DNA from: Diplonema papillatum
Taxonomy: Eukaryota > Euglenozoa > Diplonemea > Diplonemida > Diplonemidae
Reading direction: 5' to 3'
Assembly (NCBI GenBank): GCA_030068145.1
Contig: JAPJBO010000009.1
Coordinates: forward strand, 248,001-312,000
DNA length: 64,000 nucleotides
Position 1 is the stretch's first letter; each line of letters begins with the position of its first letter. Of this stretch, positions 51,328 through 62,612 are shown in pieces. The position numbers and the translations under genes are program-made. The notes beneath the pieces were generated by a model. It was not told the DNA's origin. It worked only from the letters and a program-made list of their open reading frames with translations, and did not search any database.

Positions 51328-54300
51328 CTAGCGTTTTTCCGTCCAAGTCCCCGCCCGGTCACGCCCCTCCCCAGCCGAGAGCCCGTAACTGTGGGCGCAC
51401 ATTGTCACCCGGAGACGTTAAAATCCCGGAGTTCAAGGCCGGCTCGATCCCGAGGGAGCGGCCCGCCGTTTGCAAACAACCCCCCCACAAACCTCCCAAC
51501 CGGCATTCCGGACAGTTTTCCCGCAAGGCCCCCGACCGGAGTAGCCGAGAAGAGTGCGCGCCCCCCCCGCAGGCCCAAGCAGGGTCTCGCCCCGGGCGGC
51601 ACGCAGAATCCCCATTTTTTGACCGGCGTGAAAGCCGAGGCCCGGGCCCCGGGCAGCTGCATCCAGCGGCTCGGCGAATCTTGCGTAGGCAAGGGCTCGT
51701 ATTTTTCGCAGGCAGTGCTAAGGCACGTAGACCAACAGCCGGTGAGGCTGCTGAGGCGCACGGCCGAGGGATCGGTCTCCGTGGTGCAGGCCCGCGAAAT
51801 GCTGGACGATCTGGTCCAGAAGATGTGGGCACGGACAACGTCCGATCAACGGCGCCACTTGTGGGGTCGGCTGAGCCGGTGGTGTGCCCTCTGCCATCTT
51901 CGGGTGGACGCCAACTCGGCGACCCTGTTTGTGAGGGCCACCCAGGTAAGCCCACAGGCCCAGCTCGCGTACGCGAAAGCATTTTCGGGTACGATGAAGC
52001 ACCTTGGGATGGATACCCAGCCACTCCTGAGTCTTCAGAAAGCCCTCCGGTCGGTGGGGGGTGCGATTCCGATCCGGCAGGCCCTCCCCATCTCAAAGAC
52101 AGTTCTTCTTTTTTGGGCGCGCCGACAGGAGCACAGTGTTCGACTGGTGGCTCTGCTTGCGTGGAAGACCGCGAGCAGGTGGGGGGAAGTGGCCGCCCTG
52201 GCGTCCAGCCAGTTTATTTTAGTCACCAGCTGCGAGGTCATCGTGGACTGGTGGACCACCCCCAAAATGAGGAAGGCAAACCCGTTCTCTCCGTCGAGAT
52301 GGACGGTGATAAGGGGGGATCTGACCCGGGAAATCGCGACCCTGGTCCGTTTTCTTTCTCCCTTTCCTCAGCTCTCCCCCGTGACGGCGCAGGAGCTGTC
52401 TATGACATGGCACTCCACCCCTCGGATGGCGCCGTATTCGGCCCACAGCGTAAAGCGGGGCGCGGTGTCTTTCCTCTTTCTCCTTATCTCCCAGGGGAGA
52501 CGGATCCCAGAGGAGTTGGTGTCTCGCCTGGCGAAGCATCAGGGTCAATCCGGCTTGCCAGAGACGACCCTCCGGTACGGGGGGGACCCCGTGTCATTGG
52601 CGAGGGTCCTTCGGACGGGGTCGGTCACGAAGTTTTTGTAGGCTACAGCCTAACAAAGAGGGCGCACGGCACCAAGTTGCCAGTAACGGAAGAGGAGAAG
52701 AGGGCGCCGTTGCATGCGGCAGGGGTCAAGCCGTTGAATGTGGAGGCATTGCGCGCGCGAATGAAACATTCGGTGCGTGAGAGGTTTGACTCGGTGTGGC
52801 GGGCAACCTTTTTCCCAAAGGTGGGGGGGGTGAGTGCGTCCCGGGGCCCCCCCTCCCAGTTCCAGAAGGCCCATGCCGATAAGCTGGTGGCATGTGGGAT
52901 AGCGGCCGAAGCCTGCTCCCCGGGATCTTTGCGGAACGTCCCATTCACGGTGGTAGAGCAAAAACCCTCGGGGCTGAGACTCCGGTTCATCCTGTGGACG
53001 CGAGAAGCCAATGAGCAGCTCCATGCGGATGGCTATCAAGCGCAAGTGCCATTAGGGCATGTATCCGCGTATTTAAGTGTGGTAGCCGATGAGTGCGCGT
53101 CTACAAGGGATCTACGATGTGGTTTCTACCAGGTCGAGATTCCGAAGGAGGCGCGGCACCATTTTCGGTTTACCGACGAGACGGGGAAATGGTACGAGCT
53201 CGAGAGGCTCCCCATGGGGCATAGCTGCGCTCCGGAAATCATGCACACCCTGACGGCAGTAGTGGGGGGCCACTCGGATTTTGTAGATGGAAGGTTCACA
53301 GGACGGGATGTTAGTGTCCACGTGTGGATCGACAATTTGCGCATCTCGGGGGGCCGGGGGGCTGTGCTGAAAGAAACAAAAAGGATCGATGAGTTTGCGA
53401 GAGCCTCGGGGGTGACGTGGAAGCCGGAGGATAGCAATGATGCTTCCCCGCTCTACGACTTCATCGGGGTGGAGTTCAACCACGTGGCCCGCGAGGTGTC
53501 GCCATCCGCGCGGTTGCTGACAAAGTTGGATTCGATCGACTTCGAGAGCGCAACGGCTGGTGAGCTGGAGTCTTACGGGGGACGCCTCATGCACGCAAGT
53601 GCGATTTCTGGTACGTTCCCTGGCGGATACTGGTTTGCCATCAAGTTCTTGAGGAGGTTAACCAACAGTCTCAATCGAGGGAGGGTGGTGCCCGCGTCCG
53701 GGGTCCACATTCCGCCATCGGTGAAGTCCGAGCTCCACGCGTGGCGAGAGTCGGTGCGTTCGCCGCGATGCCTGTCCCCTTTGCCTGCCCGGAAAGCGTT
53801 CACGGTGTTTGTGGACGCGTCACTGTCGGGGTGGGGTGCGGTCACCATAAACCGCGACACGGCCGAGATGACAATCGCCGGGGGGTCGTGGAGTTCGCAA
53901 CAAGCGAGCATGCACATAAATGTGCTGGAGGCGCTAGCATTTAGGCTCGCCGTTTTGTCCTTGCCTGAAGAGGCACAAGATTGTTTGGTCGACTTCAAAG
54001 TCGATAACACTACGGTGGTGGCAGTCTCGAGGAAGAGGCTATGCGCTGCCTCGCTACCTTTGAACAATGCGGTCGTGGACGCATTGATGCGGTTGAACGA
54101 GAGGGGATGCTCATTTACAGTGAGCTGGGTACGATCGTGCATGAACCCTGCAGATGTGCCGTCTCGTGTCTCTTCGTCTGCGAAACTCGCCTCCAGCAAT
54201 GGAAGGCGGGAGTTAGAACTGGCGGTGAAGGGGTTCTTCTCTCCAACTGGCGAGGGGGAGGTACAAGCCTCGTCCGGGAAGTCGAGATTCGACCTTTCCC

Positions 54301-54335
54301 GATCGAGCTTTTCCCCTTCGTTATCCTGCAAGTAA
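51324..54335 (+). CDS. Reverse transcriptase-RNase H of the retroelement
   Basis: One frame is open from 51,324 to 54,335, but the recognisable protein starts near 52,640, just after the recombinase stop; the first 1.3 kb is the alternate frame of that gene. RT motifs: TRDLRCGFYQVEIP (motif A), ELERLPMGHSCAPEIMH (motif B) and HVWIDNLRISGG at motif C, with Asp-Asn in place of the usual Asp-Asp. RNase H follows: FTVFVDASLSGWGAV, NVLEALAFRLAV, VDFKVDNTTVVAV and CMNPADVPSR. The stop codon lies inside the right terminal repeat. Expression may need frameshifting, reinitiation or a separate mRNA; sequence alone cannot decide. Confidence 0.8.
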   Translation: MTSVFPSKSPPGHAPPQPRARNCGRTLSPGDVKIPEFKAGSIPRERPAVCKQPPHKPPNRHSGQFSRKAPDRSSREECAPPPQAQAGSRPGRHAESPFFDRRESRGPGPGQLHPAARRILRRQGLVFFAGSAKARRPTAGEAAEAHGRGIGLRGAGPRNAGRSGPEDVGTDNVRSTAPLVGSAEPVVCPLPSSGGRQLGDPVCEGHPGKPTGPARVRESIFGYDEAPWDGYPATPESSESPPVGGGCDSDPAGPPHLKDSSSFLGAPTGAQCSTGGSACVEDREQVGGSGRPGVQPVYFSHQLRGHRGLVDHPQNEEGKPVLSVEMDGDKGGSDPGNRDPGPFSFSLSSALPRDGAGAVYDMALHPSDGAVFGPQRKAGRGVFPLSPYLPGETDPRGVGVSPGEASGSIRLARDDPPVRGGPRVIGEGPSDGVGHEVFVGYSLTKRAHGTKLPVTEEEKRAPLHAAGVKPLNVEALRARMKHSVRERFDSVWRATFFPKVGGVSASRGPPSQFQKAHADKLVACGIAAEACSPGSLRNVPFTVVEQKPSGLRLRFILWTREANEQLHADGYQAQVPLGHVSAYLSVVADECASTRDLRCGFYQVEIPKEARHHFRFTDETGKWYELERLPMGHSCAPEIMHTLTAVVGGHSDFVDGRFTGRDVSVHVWIDNLRISGGRGAVLKETKRIDEFARASGVTWKPEDSNDASPLYDFIGVEFNHVAREVSPSARLLTKLDSIDFESATAGELESYGGRLMHASAISGTFPGGYWFAIKFLRRLTNSLNRGRVVPASGVHIPPSVKSELHAWRESVRSPRCLSPLPARKAFTVFVDASLSGWGAVTINRDTAEMTIAGGSWSSQQASMHINVLEALAFRLAVLSLPEEAQDCLVDFKVDNTTVVAVSRKRLCAASLPLNNAVVDALMRLNERGCSFTVSWVRSCMNPADVPSRVSSSAKLASSNGRRELELAVKGFFSPTGEGEVQASSGKSRFDLSRSSFSPSLSCK
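51391..52641 (+). CDS. Tyrosine recombinase of the retroelement
   Basis: Open frame of 416 codons with no early ATG; translation start uncertain. The N-terminal 90 residues are Pro/Arg-rich. The middle (SQAVLRHVDQQPVRLLRRTA to MKHLGMDTQPLLSLQKAL) is a helical SAM-like core-binding region. The catalytic part shows box I Arg in WKTASRWGEVAAL, box II AHSVKRGAVSFL (His-Ser-Val-Lys-Arg), a later His in LAKHQG and the candidate nucleophile Tyr in TTLRYGGDP. It should integrate the circular cDNA copy by site-specific recombination rather than by a DDE integrase. Catalytic residues look intact. Confidence 0.75.
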   Translation: MGAHCHPETLKSRSSRPARSRGSGPPFANNPPTNLPTGIPDSFPARPPTGVAEKSARPPRRPKQGLAPGGTQNPHFLTGVKAEARAPGSCIQRLGESCVGKGSYFSQAVLRHVDQQPVRLLRRTAEGSVSVVQAREMLDDLVQKMWARTTSDQRRHLWGRLSRWCALCHLRVDANSATLFVRATQVSPQAQLAYAKAFSGTMKHLGMDTQPLLSLQKALRSVGGAIPIRQALPISKTVLLFWARRQEHSVRLVALLAWKTASRWGEVAALASSQFILVTSCEVIVDWWTTPKMRKANPFSPSRWTVIRGDLTREIATLVRFLSPFPQLSPVTAQELSMTWHSTPRMAPYSAHSVKRGAVSFLFLLISQGRRIPEELVSRLAKHQGQSGLPETTLRYGGDPVSLARVLRTGSVTKFL

Positions 54336-55044
54336 AGTACACTACACTACCTTTGATTCCCCTTCCATTTGTGCGTGGTTTTCCGCAGAAAGACGAGCGA
54401 TGAAAGATTCTTCCAGTGTTAACTGTAGGAATCTCTCAGCGAGAAGCGGAGAACGCACTATACCTCATGTTCACTAAACCTCACATTACTGAATACTCAG
54501 GAATTATATTCCGTTAGTTTTACACCAAAGAGAAAAACTAAGTCACCCTTTTCTCCCGCCCTTCCCGCCCTGGGGAGGTACAAGCCTCGTCCGGGAAGTC
54601 GAGATTCGACCTTTCCCGATCGAGCTTTTCCCCTTCGTTATCCTGCAAGTAAAGTACACTACACTACCTTTGATTCCCCTTCCATTTGTGCGTGGTTTTC
54701 CGCAGAAAGACGAGCGATGAAAGATTCTTCCAGTGTTAACTGTAGGAATCTCTCAGCGAGAAGCGGAGAACGCACTATACCTCATGTTCACTAAACCTCA
54801 CATTACTGAATACTCAGGAATTATATTCCGTTAGTTTTACACCAAAGAGAAAAACTAAGTCACCCTTTTCTCCCGCCCTTCCCGCCCTGGGGAGGTACAA
54901 GCCTCGTCCGGGAAGTCGAGATTCGACCTTTCCCGATCGAGCTTTTCCCCTTCGTTATCCTGCAAGTAAAGTACACTACACTACCTTTGATTCCCCTTCC
55001 ATTTGTGCGTGGTTTTCCGCAGAAAGACGAGCGATGAAAGATTC
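54255..55044 (+). repeat. Amplified split-repeat termini of the retroelement
   Basis: Order right'-left'-linker-right'-left'-linker-right, with 317-bp periodicity. The linker CCCGCCCTTCCCGCCCTG occurs at 54,555-54,571 and 54,872-54,888. The first right' overlaps the 3' end of the RT-RNase H gene. Confidence 0.92.
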
Positions 55045-56724
<1,680 letters not shown>

Positions 56725-59700
56725 TCATTTCACGCAAATGGCAGCTCTTGCTTGGATGGGCTTTGTCTCCGGCAGAAGCTTCAGAGCTACCAACTCGACG
56801 GACGGAGCGGCGCAGACCCGCGCAGGCTTAGTTCTGTCCTTCGAGCGAGACGTCCACAACGAGCCGGAAACCTTGGGGAGGGCCAGGCTGGTTTCGGTGG
56901 TAGCTTGTTCTGTGCGGGGCGCGGCTACAGTCGAGATGCCCTGCCGCATGGCCCATGGGTCCGCGTGGGAGATGTCGGTGGGTGGTTGATGACGGAGTAA
57001 TCTGTCGATAGGAAACTTGAAGGCGAACGTGGTCTTCTGAGAGTGACCGCCCACCTGGCTACCGGGTGGCCGTAAAGGACGGATGATCACAGGGCGTGGA
57101 GGACCTTGCGAAGGGGAGTCAGGCGGTTTGCTTTGTATCTCGCAGGGAGGACCCAAAGCGAGATGGATGCTTGTCCGAACACTTGACAGGAGCGTTTCTT
57201 TCGTCGCGCGGACGTCGGTCGCAAACGAGACGGCGTTCCACGCTCGCATTGTGCGCTCTGCCTCGAGTGCCAAATTTTGTAGACGGGTAAAAATGGTTTC
57301 GTCTTTGCAATCCGTGTGTTCTTGGTCGCTTTCTTGGGTGGGGGCCGTGTGTTCAGCCGGGTTTGATGCGGCGATCAGCGCGACGCAGCGAGCGTCAAAC
57401 GATGCACGCCTGGCGTGCTTCGACTCCTCGATGGAGACCTGCCGGAGCAAGTCTCCGAGGTCCCTTAGCCGAGCGGCGAGTGCATCCTTCTGCCGACGCA
57501 ACGTGGCCTCGACGCTGTGCTCCAGCTGGGCGCTGCCGGCGCTGCCGGCACTGCCGGCACTGCCACGATCTCGGTGCCTGTGCGGCCCGGAGCCGGAACG
57601 GGGGTCGCGGCGGCTTGCGTGAGTATCGGGCCCTGTTTCGTCGACGGCGCGCTGGTGCGGTTGTGAATGCGGGCGGTCGGTGCACTGCCGTTGCTTCGCG
57701 TGGGGATCGTGGTGCTGGTCGAGTTGCTGCTGCGGGCTGTCTTGTCTCTGTGCGGCGACACGGCGGACCAGCCTCCGCATGCGCACGGTGCCGGCGACGA
57801 CTTTCAGCACGATGCGCGCCCGGAGAGCCGCGGCGGCTCGCTTCGCTGAGAACACATCCGCCATCTGCCGCACGACGTCTGCCAGCCCGCGCAGCACACC
57901 CCCGCACGCGCCGCCAGCGCCGAGCATGGGGTCAACCGCTCGGGCCACGGACTCCGCCGCGGACATGTCCTCCGGGAACACAGAACCCCCAGCCGGCTGC
58001 GTCCGGGCCCCTGTGCCTCGCTTCCGCGGAGAGGCGGACGATTCCGCATCCGACGCTGACGGAAGTGCAGGCGAGGGCTCCTGGAGAGCAGCGACACCCG
58101 GGTTTTCCCGGCAGGAAGAGGGCCCGCAAATTTGACCAAGATTTTGGCTGAAATTTGGACCAGGATTTCCACCGGAGGGAGGAGCGGCGGCAAGACCGTC
58201 GCCAGGGTCGCGGCCGACAGCGCCGGGACCGCAAATGATCACGCCGGGCCCCGAGCCGCCCGTACTTGAAGCGCGGGCTCCGAATTCCTCCGGGACACGG
58301 ACGAAGCCGGAGGCGTGCGAGGGGGAGGCGGCGCCAGCGCCAGGGGCACAAACGATCACGCCAGGCCCCAAGCCGCCCGTATGGGCCCCGCGTTCTTCGC
58401 GGGCCAGAGAGGGGGAGCGACCACTGTTGGCGGCGGCGCTCGGAGTGCAAATGATCACGCCAGGCCCCGGCGACGACGCGCGGACGACGAGGGCTCCACC
58501 CGCGACATGCTCCTCGCGGGCCTGCGGCGCGAGATGTGCGATCTTGGCAAACAACCCCGCGATGGCCGTCTCGCACTCGAAGCTGGGCAGGTGGAGGTGC
58601 CGTTGGAACAGCCCCGCGAACCGCAGAAACTCGTCGCGAAGCGCGGCGGCCTCCGCCGACAGGCCCGCGATGACGCGGCCCGCCCGGTTGCTCGCTTCGA
58701 GCAGAGCCGCGTGCCAGTGCCGGGACAGTGCGGCGGCGCTTCGTATCCCTAGCTCGTCGCGAGTCCCCCGGGCTGCCTCGTGGGTAGGCTCGGCCAGGGG
58801 CTGCTCCTGCGGGCTCGCGACTGCACTGGCAAGCCGCTTTGTCCGTTTCGCACCGGTGTCGGGTCCAGCAGTAACAGACCGCGACCGGCTCGTCCTTGGC
58901 TGCGCGCTTGCGGCGCGCAAGGTTCGCACGGGTGCCTCCGGACTTCGCGGGTGCACGGGGTTGCAGCTGCGGTCTCGTTGTGCAGCGGGGCCGTCGCCCG
59001 GCTGGTTCAGATCTTCGTGTTTCGCGGCCGATTCCTTCGCGGGCCCCGCCTGCGTCGCGGCGTCGTGGGTGCGGGGCTTCGGCCTCCTCGGCGGCGATAA
59101 CGGCGCGCGCTTTTCCTTCGCTTCTCGCTTCAGTGCTGTTACCGCGTCCCGCAGGTCCTGCAGCTCTCCGTCTTTCCCGGAGATGGCCACGGCCTTCTGC
59201 CGATTGATCTCCTCCGTGATCTCGTCCACGACGCACGTATGCTTCGCCTCCATTTCCTCCATGTGGACTCGCACCCTTTGCACAGCTTCGCGCCCTTCTT
59301 TCACGGTCCTCCGCAGCAGAGCAAACCATTGCAGCCGGAAGTAACAATTCTCCACGACTCGTGTGACACAGAACACAGAGAGGCACGCCGTCGCATGGGC
59401 GAGCAGGCTCCCACGTGAGAGATCTCTCCGGTTCAGTCGGTATAGTGTGCCGTCCAGCTCGCGCTGGAGGGAGGCCACCATGTCATCTTTGGCTTGCACG
59501 GCAGCACTAAGCCCGTCGACCTGCGACTGGTAGTCTGCAGTAGCGGCTTCGTGTCCTAAGCGGTGCAGGAAGAGCTGCAGTGCGGTACGTGACCAGCGCT
59601 CGCGGTAGCTGGACAGCGTGTCTTCTGCGGATTTTATCCGCGCGTCCATTTCCGAGAGGGACGAAGCGGCCGCGGCCAGCGAGTCCTGCAGCTTCCGGGC

Positions 59701-62220
59701 CTTGACGAGCTCCCGCACGTACCGGTCCTCGGCGTCGCCCGCTGCTTCCTTGCTGCTTGCGGCGGCTTCGCGTTCTGCTTCCAGCGCCTCCTTCAGCTCC
59801 TGCACCTCGTTTCGCAGCTTCACCGCCGCCTTGTCTTGCCCCATGCGCGCGGACGCCTCTAACCGCTGGGCCTCGACCTCCTGGAAAGCTTCCTTCCGGC
59901 CTATCTCCACCGCGACCGCCGCCTCCGCCTTGTACATCTCGAGCTCCTCCTCCAGCGCAGCGATGTCTTTGCCCAGCTTTTCCTGCCACTTCGCCGCTTC
60001 GGCGGCCACGCGGGCGTCGAGCCCGACGAGGGTCGCCTTGCGCGCGTCCTCGGCTTCCTTCGCAGCGGCGCGCGCCTTCTTCGAGAGCACCTCGTGGGCG
60101 GCGACGTCGGCTTTGCACGAAGCGACCCGCTTCTCGAGGGCCGCGATGCGGAACCGCTGGGTCGCGTACCGCTCGTGCGCCTTCTGCGCGCGCCGGGCGA
60201 GGTGGACGCCCTGCGCGGCGTACTGCGCGATCTGCGTGCGCGCCTCGAGGAGGTGGTGGTACAGCTTCGCCTTCTCGTCGACGGACACGATGAGCCCGCG
60301 CGCAGCCTCCGGGAGCTCTATTTTCCGCGCGATCTGCTGCAGAAGGCCGACCAGGTCTCCGGCTGGGTCTGCGAGGACATCCTCGGTATCCTCACGAGCC
60401 GACCCGCTGGATTCGGAGCTGTGGGTGGGGGACCCGTGGGCCTGCTTCGGGGGACCCGGCTGAATGGGCGATTTTGCCGGCACGGTGAAGCTGCCTTTCC
60501 TCCGCTGGACGGTCGACAGCAGCGGGGAGAGGGGGAGGGCGTGCGGCGCGTTGTGGGCGGACTGCGCGACGGTGGTGAGGACGAGGTCTTCCTCCCGCAG
60601 GAGGAGCGACTCGACGAGGCTGTCGCGCTGCCGGGCGCCCGGCCAGCGGCCGCTCGGCCGCCGCGCGAAGGATCGGCGGGCGGCGGAAAACGGGTCAGGC
60701 GTCGCTGCCGACCCCTGCCTGCCGCCTCGGGCCGACTGCCTCCTCGCCACTCCGCTCCGCTGGGGCCAGTCCTCCTCAGGCTGCACCCTGGCCAGGCTCG
60801 GGTGCCGCGCGAAGGACCGGCCCCTGAACTCGGCACTTTCCGCCGCAGGAAACGGATCGGGGGTCGCTGGCGACCCCCCCAGCCTGCTGCCACGGACGGC
60901 GGACTGTTTCCTCGCCATCCCGCCCCGCTGGGGCCAGTCCTCGTCGGGCAGCACCCTCGCCAGGCTCGGGTGCCGCTCGAAGGACCGGCCGCGGAACTCG
61001 GCGCTTTCCGCCGCCGGAAACGGATCGGGCGCCACCCTCGACGGCCCCCTGCCGCCCCGGGCCACGGACTGCTTCCGCGCCATTCCCGTGTCTTGGGGCC
61101 AGTCGAAGGACTGCGCGCCCTCTGCGGTGGTGCCGAACCACGGCGCACTCGCGGATCCCCGTCGGGGCAGGAAACCGTGGTGCTCTGTCTCCCTGTGCGC
61201 TGAGGAGCGGGAGGCTCTTGGGGGGCTCTGCCACGGCCGGGTCCGGGTCGGGCTTCTTTCGGGTGAGCCGGCACTGTCGCCGCCGCTGAGTCCCCGCGTG
61301 TGCGGCGACTGGAGCCTGCCTTCCGCAGCCCCCGGCGCGGGGCTGCCGCCGGCCGAGGCCAGCGAGGGGCTGCTTTCCCGCAACGACAAGTGGACCGTGC
61401 GCCAGCGGGACCCCGGTGAAGGCGCCACGCCGACGACGCCGCCGCTGCAGCTGCCACCGCCACCGACGCCACCACCACCACCACCACCACTACTGTCATC
61501 GACACCACCACCACTACCATCACCACCACCACCATCGACACCACCACCACCACCACCACCACCACCACCACCACCACCACCACCACCACCACCGACACGA
61601 CCACCACTACCACTACCATCGACACCAACACCACCACCACCACCACTACCATCACCACCACCACCATCGACACCACCACCACCACCACCACCACTACCAT
61701 CACCACCACCACCACCACCACCACCGACACGACCACCACTACCACTACCATCGACACCACCACCACCACTACCGACACCACCACCACCACCACCGACATC
61801 ACTGCCACCACCACCACCACCACTACCACCGACACCACCCTTCTGCGGCGACGACGCGCGTTCCGCCTGTCCGCGGGCAGCCTGCTTCGGCTCCCGCGAG
61901 ACCCTGTTTCCGGAGGCCGGCGCCCATCCCGGCGCGGCCGCTGCCCGCTTCCCTAAAAAAGACCGCCCCCGCGGCACCGCGGGCCCAGCCGCGCGCGGCG
62001 CCCCGCCCGCCGCAGGTGAGGGCGAAGCAGAAGAACAGGCTGCGGTGGTGGCAGTGGTCGTATGCCTCCTCTCCTGCGAACCCCCTTCCTTCGTTCCGAA
62101 GGGCGACGAGCAGCCGTTGTCGGCTCCGCTCGCAACGCGGTGCCTGGATGGGTCCTGGCGACCTCTCGGGCTTTTGCCCAGTGCTCCCCTTTTAAGCATC
62201 CCACCCTCTGTTGAATTCAT
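56725..62220 (-). CDS. Large coiled-coil protein, unknown function
   Basis: A single 1,831-codon frame starting MNSTEGGMLKRGALGKSPRG. Residues 1-120 are disordered; about 123-258 is Gly/Val/Asp-rich, encoded by an ACC/ATC microsatellite. About 370-520 holds three imperfect ~56-residue repeats (EDWPQR..MARKQS, DPFPAAESAEFRGRSF, RHPSLARV) with basophilic-kinase-type RKQS and RRPS sites. About 625-1040 is a long coiled coil (ALEEELEMYKAEAAVAVEIG, VQELKEALEAEREAAA). Three GPGVIIC/GPGVIVC repeats lie near 1,250-1,330 in a low-complexity region. The C-terminal 300 residues have a shorter helical stretch. A cytoskeletal or centrosomal scaffold is plausible but unproven; introns in the C-terminal third cannot be excluded. 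Confidence 0.7.
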   Translation of the reverse strand: MNSTEGGMLKRGALGKSPRGRQDPSRHRVASGADNGCSSPFGTKEGGSQERRHTTTATTAACSSASPSPAAGGAPRAAGPAVPRGRSFLGKRAAAAPGWAPASGNRVSREPKQAARGQAERASSPQKGGVGGSGGGGGGSDVGGGGGGVGSGGGGVDGSGSGGRVGGGGGGGGDGSGGGGGGGVDGGGGDGSGGGGGVGVDGSGSGGRVGGGGGGGGGGGGGGGGGGVDGGGGDGSGGGVDDSSGGGGGGGVGGGGSCSGGVVGVAPSPGSRWRTVHLSLRESSPSLASAGGSPAPGAAEGRLQSPHTRGLSGGDSAGSPERSPTRTRPWQSPPRASRSSAHRETEHHGFLPRRGSASAPWFGTTAEGAQSFDWPQDTGMARKQSVARGGRGPSRVAPDPFPAAESAEFRGRSFERHPSLARVLPDEDWPQRGGMARKQSAVRGSRLGGSPATPDPFPAAESAEFRGRSFARHPSLARVQPEEDWPQRSGVARRQSARGGRQGSAATPDPFSAARRSFARRPSGRWPGARQRDSLVESLLLREEDLVLTTVAQSAHNAPHALPLSPLLSTVQRRKGSFTVPAKSPIQPGPPKQAHGSPTHSSESSGSAREDTEDVLADPAGDLVGLLQQIARKIELPEAARGLIVSVDEKAKLYHHLLEARTQIAQYAAQGVHLARRAQKAHERYATQRFRIAALEKRVASCKADVAAHEVLSKKARAAAKEAEDARKATLVGLDARVAAEAAKWQEKLGKDIAALEEELEMYKAEAAVAVEIGRKEAFQEVEAQRLEASARMGQDKAAVKLRNEVQELKEALEAEREAAASSKEAAGDAEDRYVRELVKARKLQDSLAAAASSLSEMDARIKSAEDTLSSYRERWSRTALQLFLHRLGHEAATADYQSQVDGLSAAVQAKDDMVASLQRELDGTLYRLNRRDLSRGSLLAHATACLSVFCVTRVVENCYFRLQWFALLRRTVKEGREAVQRVRVHMEEMEAKHTCVVDEITEEINRQKAVAISGKDGELQDLRDAVTALKREAKEKRAPLSPPRRPKPRTHDAATQAGPAKESAAKHEDLNQPGDGPAAQRDRSCNPVHPRSPEAPVRTLRAASAQPRTSRSRSVTAGPDTGAKRTKRLASAVASPQEQPLAEPTHEAARGTRDELGIRSAAALSRHWHAALLEASNRAGRVIAGLSAEAAALRDEFLRFAGLFQRHLHLPSFECETAIAGLFAKIAHLAPQAREEHVAGGALVVRASSPGPGVIICTPSAAANSGRSPSLAREERGAHTGGLGPGVIVCAPGAGAASPSHASGFVRVPEEFGARASSTGGSGPGVIICGPGAVGRDPGDGLAAAPPSGGNPGPNFSQNLGQICGPSSCRENPGVAALQEPSPALPSASDAESSASPRKRGTGARTQPAGGSVFPEDMSAAESVARAVDPMLGAGGACGGVLRGLADVVRQMADVFSAKRAAAALRARIVLKVVAGTVRMRRLVRRVAAQRQDSPQQQLDQHHDPHAKQRQCTDRPHSQPHQRAVDETGPDTHASRRDPRSGSGPHRHRDRGSAGSAGSAGSAQLEHSVEATLRRQKDALAARLRDLGDLLRQVSIEESKHARRASFDARCVALIAASNPAEHTAPTQESDQEHTDCKDETIFTRLQNLALEAERTMRAWNAVSFATDVRATKETLLSSVRTSIHLALGPPCEIQSKPPDSPSQGPPRPVIIRPLRPPGSQVGGHSQKTTFAFKFPIDRLLRHQPPTDISHADPWAMRQGISTVAAPRTEQATTETSLALPKVSGSLWTSRSKDRTKPARVCAAPSVELVALKLLPETKPIQARAAICVK
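61447..61850 (+). repeat. (ACC)n-rich minisatellite within the coiled-coil gene
   Basis: CACCACCACC broken by ACGACC, ATCGAC and ACTACCAT in semi-regular order; on the coding strand it gives Gly runs with Val, Asp and Ser. The array keeps the gene's frame. Confidence 0.9.
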
Positions 62221-62325
62221 TGATGGGCAGGATCTTGCCTCTCGTGTACGTTTGATGCCAGCTTCAAGTCTTCATGGCGGAGGGTAGAAGATGGCACACA
62301 ACAATGTGGGTTTAGCTAAGGTTGA

Positions 62326-62612
62326 AGGTACCGTGAGTGGCGCTCTCGCCTTTCCCGATTTCTTCCGGACCTTCTTGCATGTTGTGCCCGCAATGAAGTG
62401 TCAGCTTGGAACTTTACGCGTTACGAACAAGCGGAATTCAGCTGGTTTAGTAAAACACAGCATTTCGCTTCGTCACAGCGGTGGCGAGTGGAACGTGACT
62501 TCTGTTCAGTGCCCTGAATGTCAACGCTGAGAGATCAGGTCAAGCGCGGGTGAACGGCGGGAGTAACTCTCTTAAGGTGGCAAAATGCCTCGTCTTCTAA
62601 TTAATATTCCTC
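62326..62612 (+). pseudogene. 28S rRNA fragment, domain IV region
   Basis: Reads CAATGAAGTGTCAGCTTGGA, ACAGCATTTCGCTTCGTCAC, TTCTGTTCAGTGCCCTGAAT, GCGGGTGAACGGCGGGAGTA, ACTCTCTTAAGGTGGCAAAA and TGCCTCGTCTTCTAATTA. The bases ATGACT after GTAACT and several others are lost relative to 28S, so it is not a functional gene. It starts about 100 bases upstream of the coiled-coil gene's ATG, on the opposite strand. Confidence 0.88.

Noticed and set aside
62326-62612. Functional 28S rRNA gene
   Set aside because: Conserved bases such as ATGACT are deleted and the flanks are not rRNA; three diverged copies of the same piece argue for pseudogenes.
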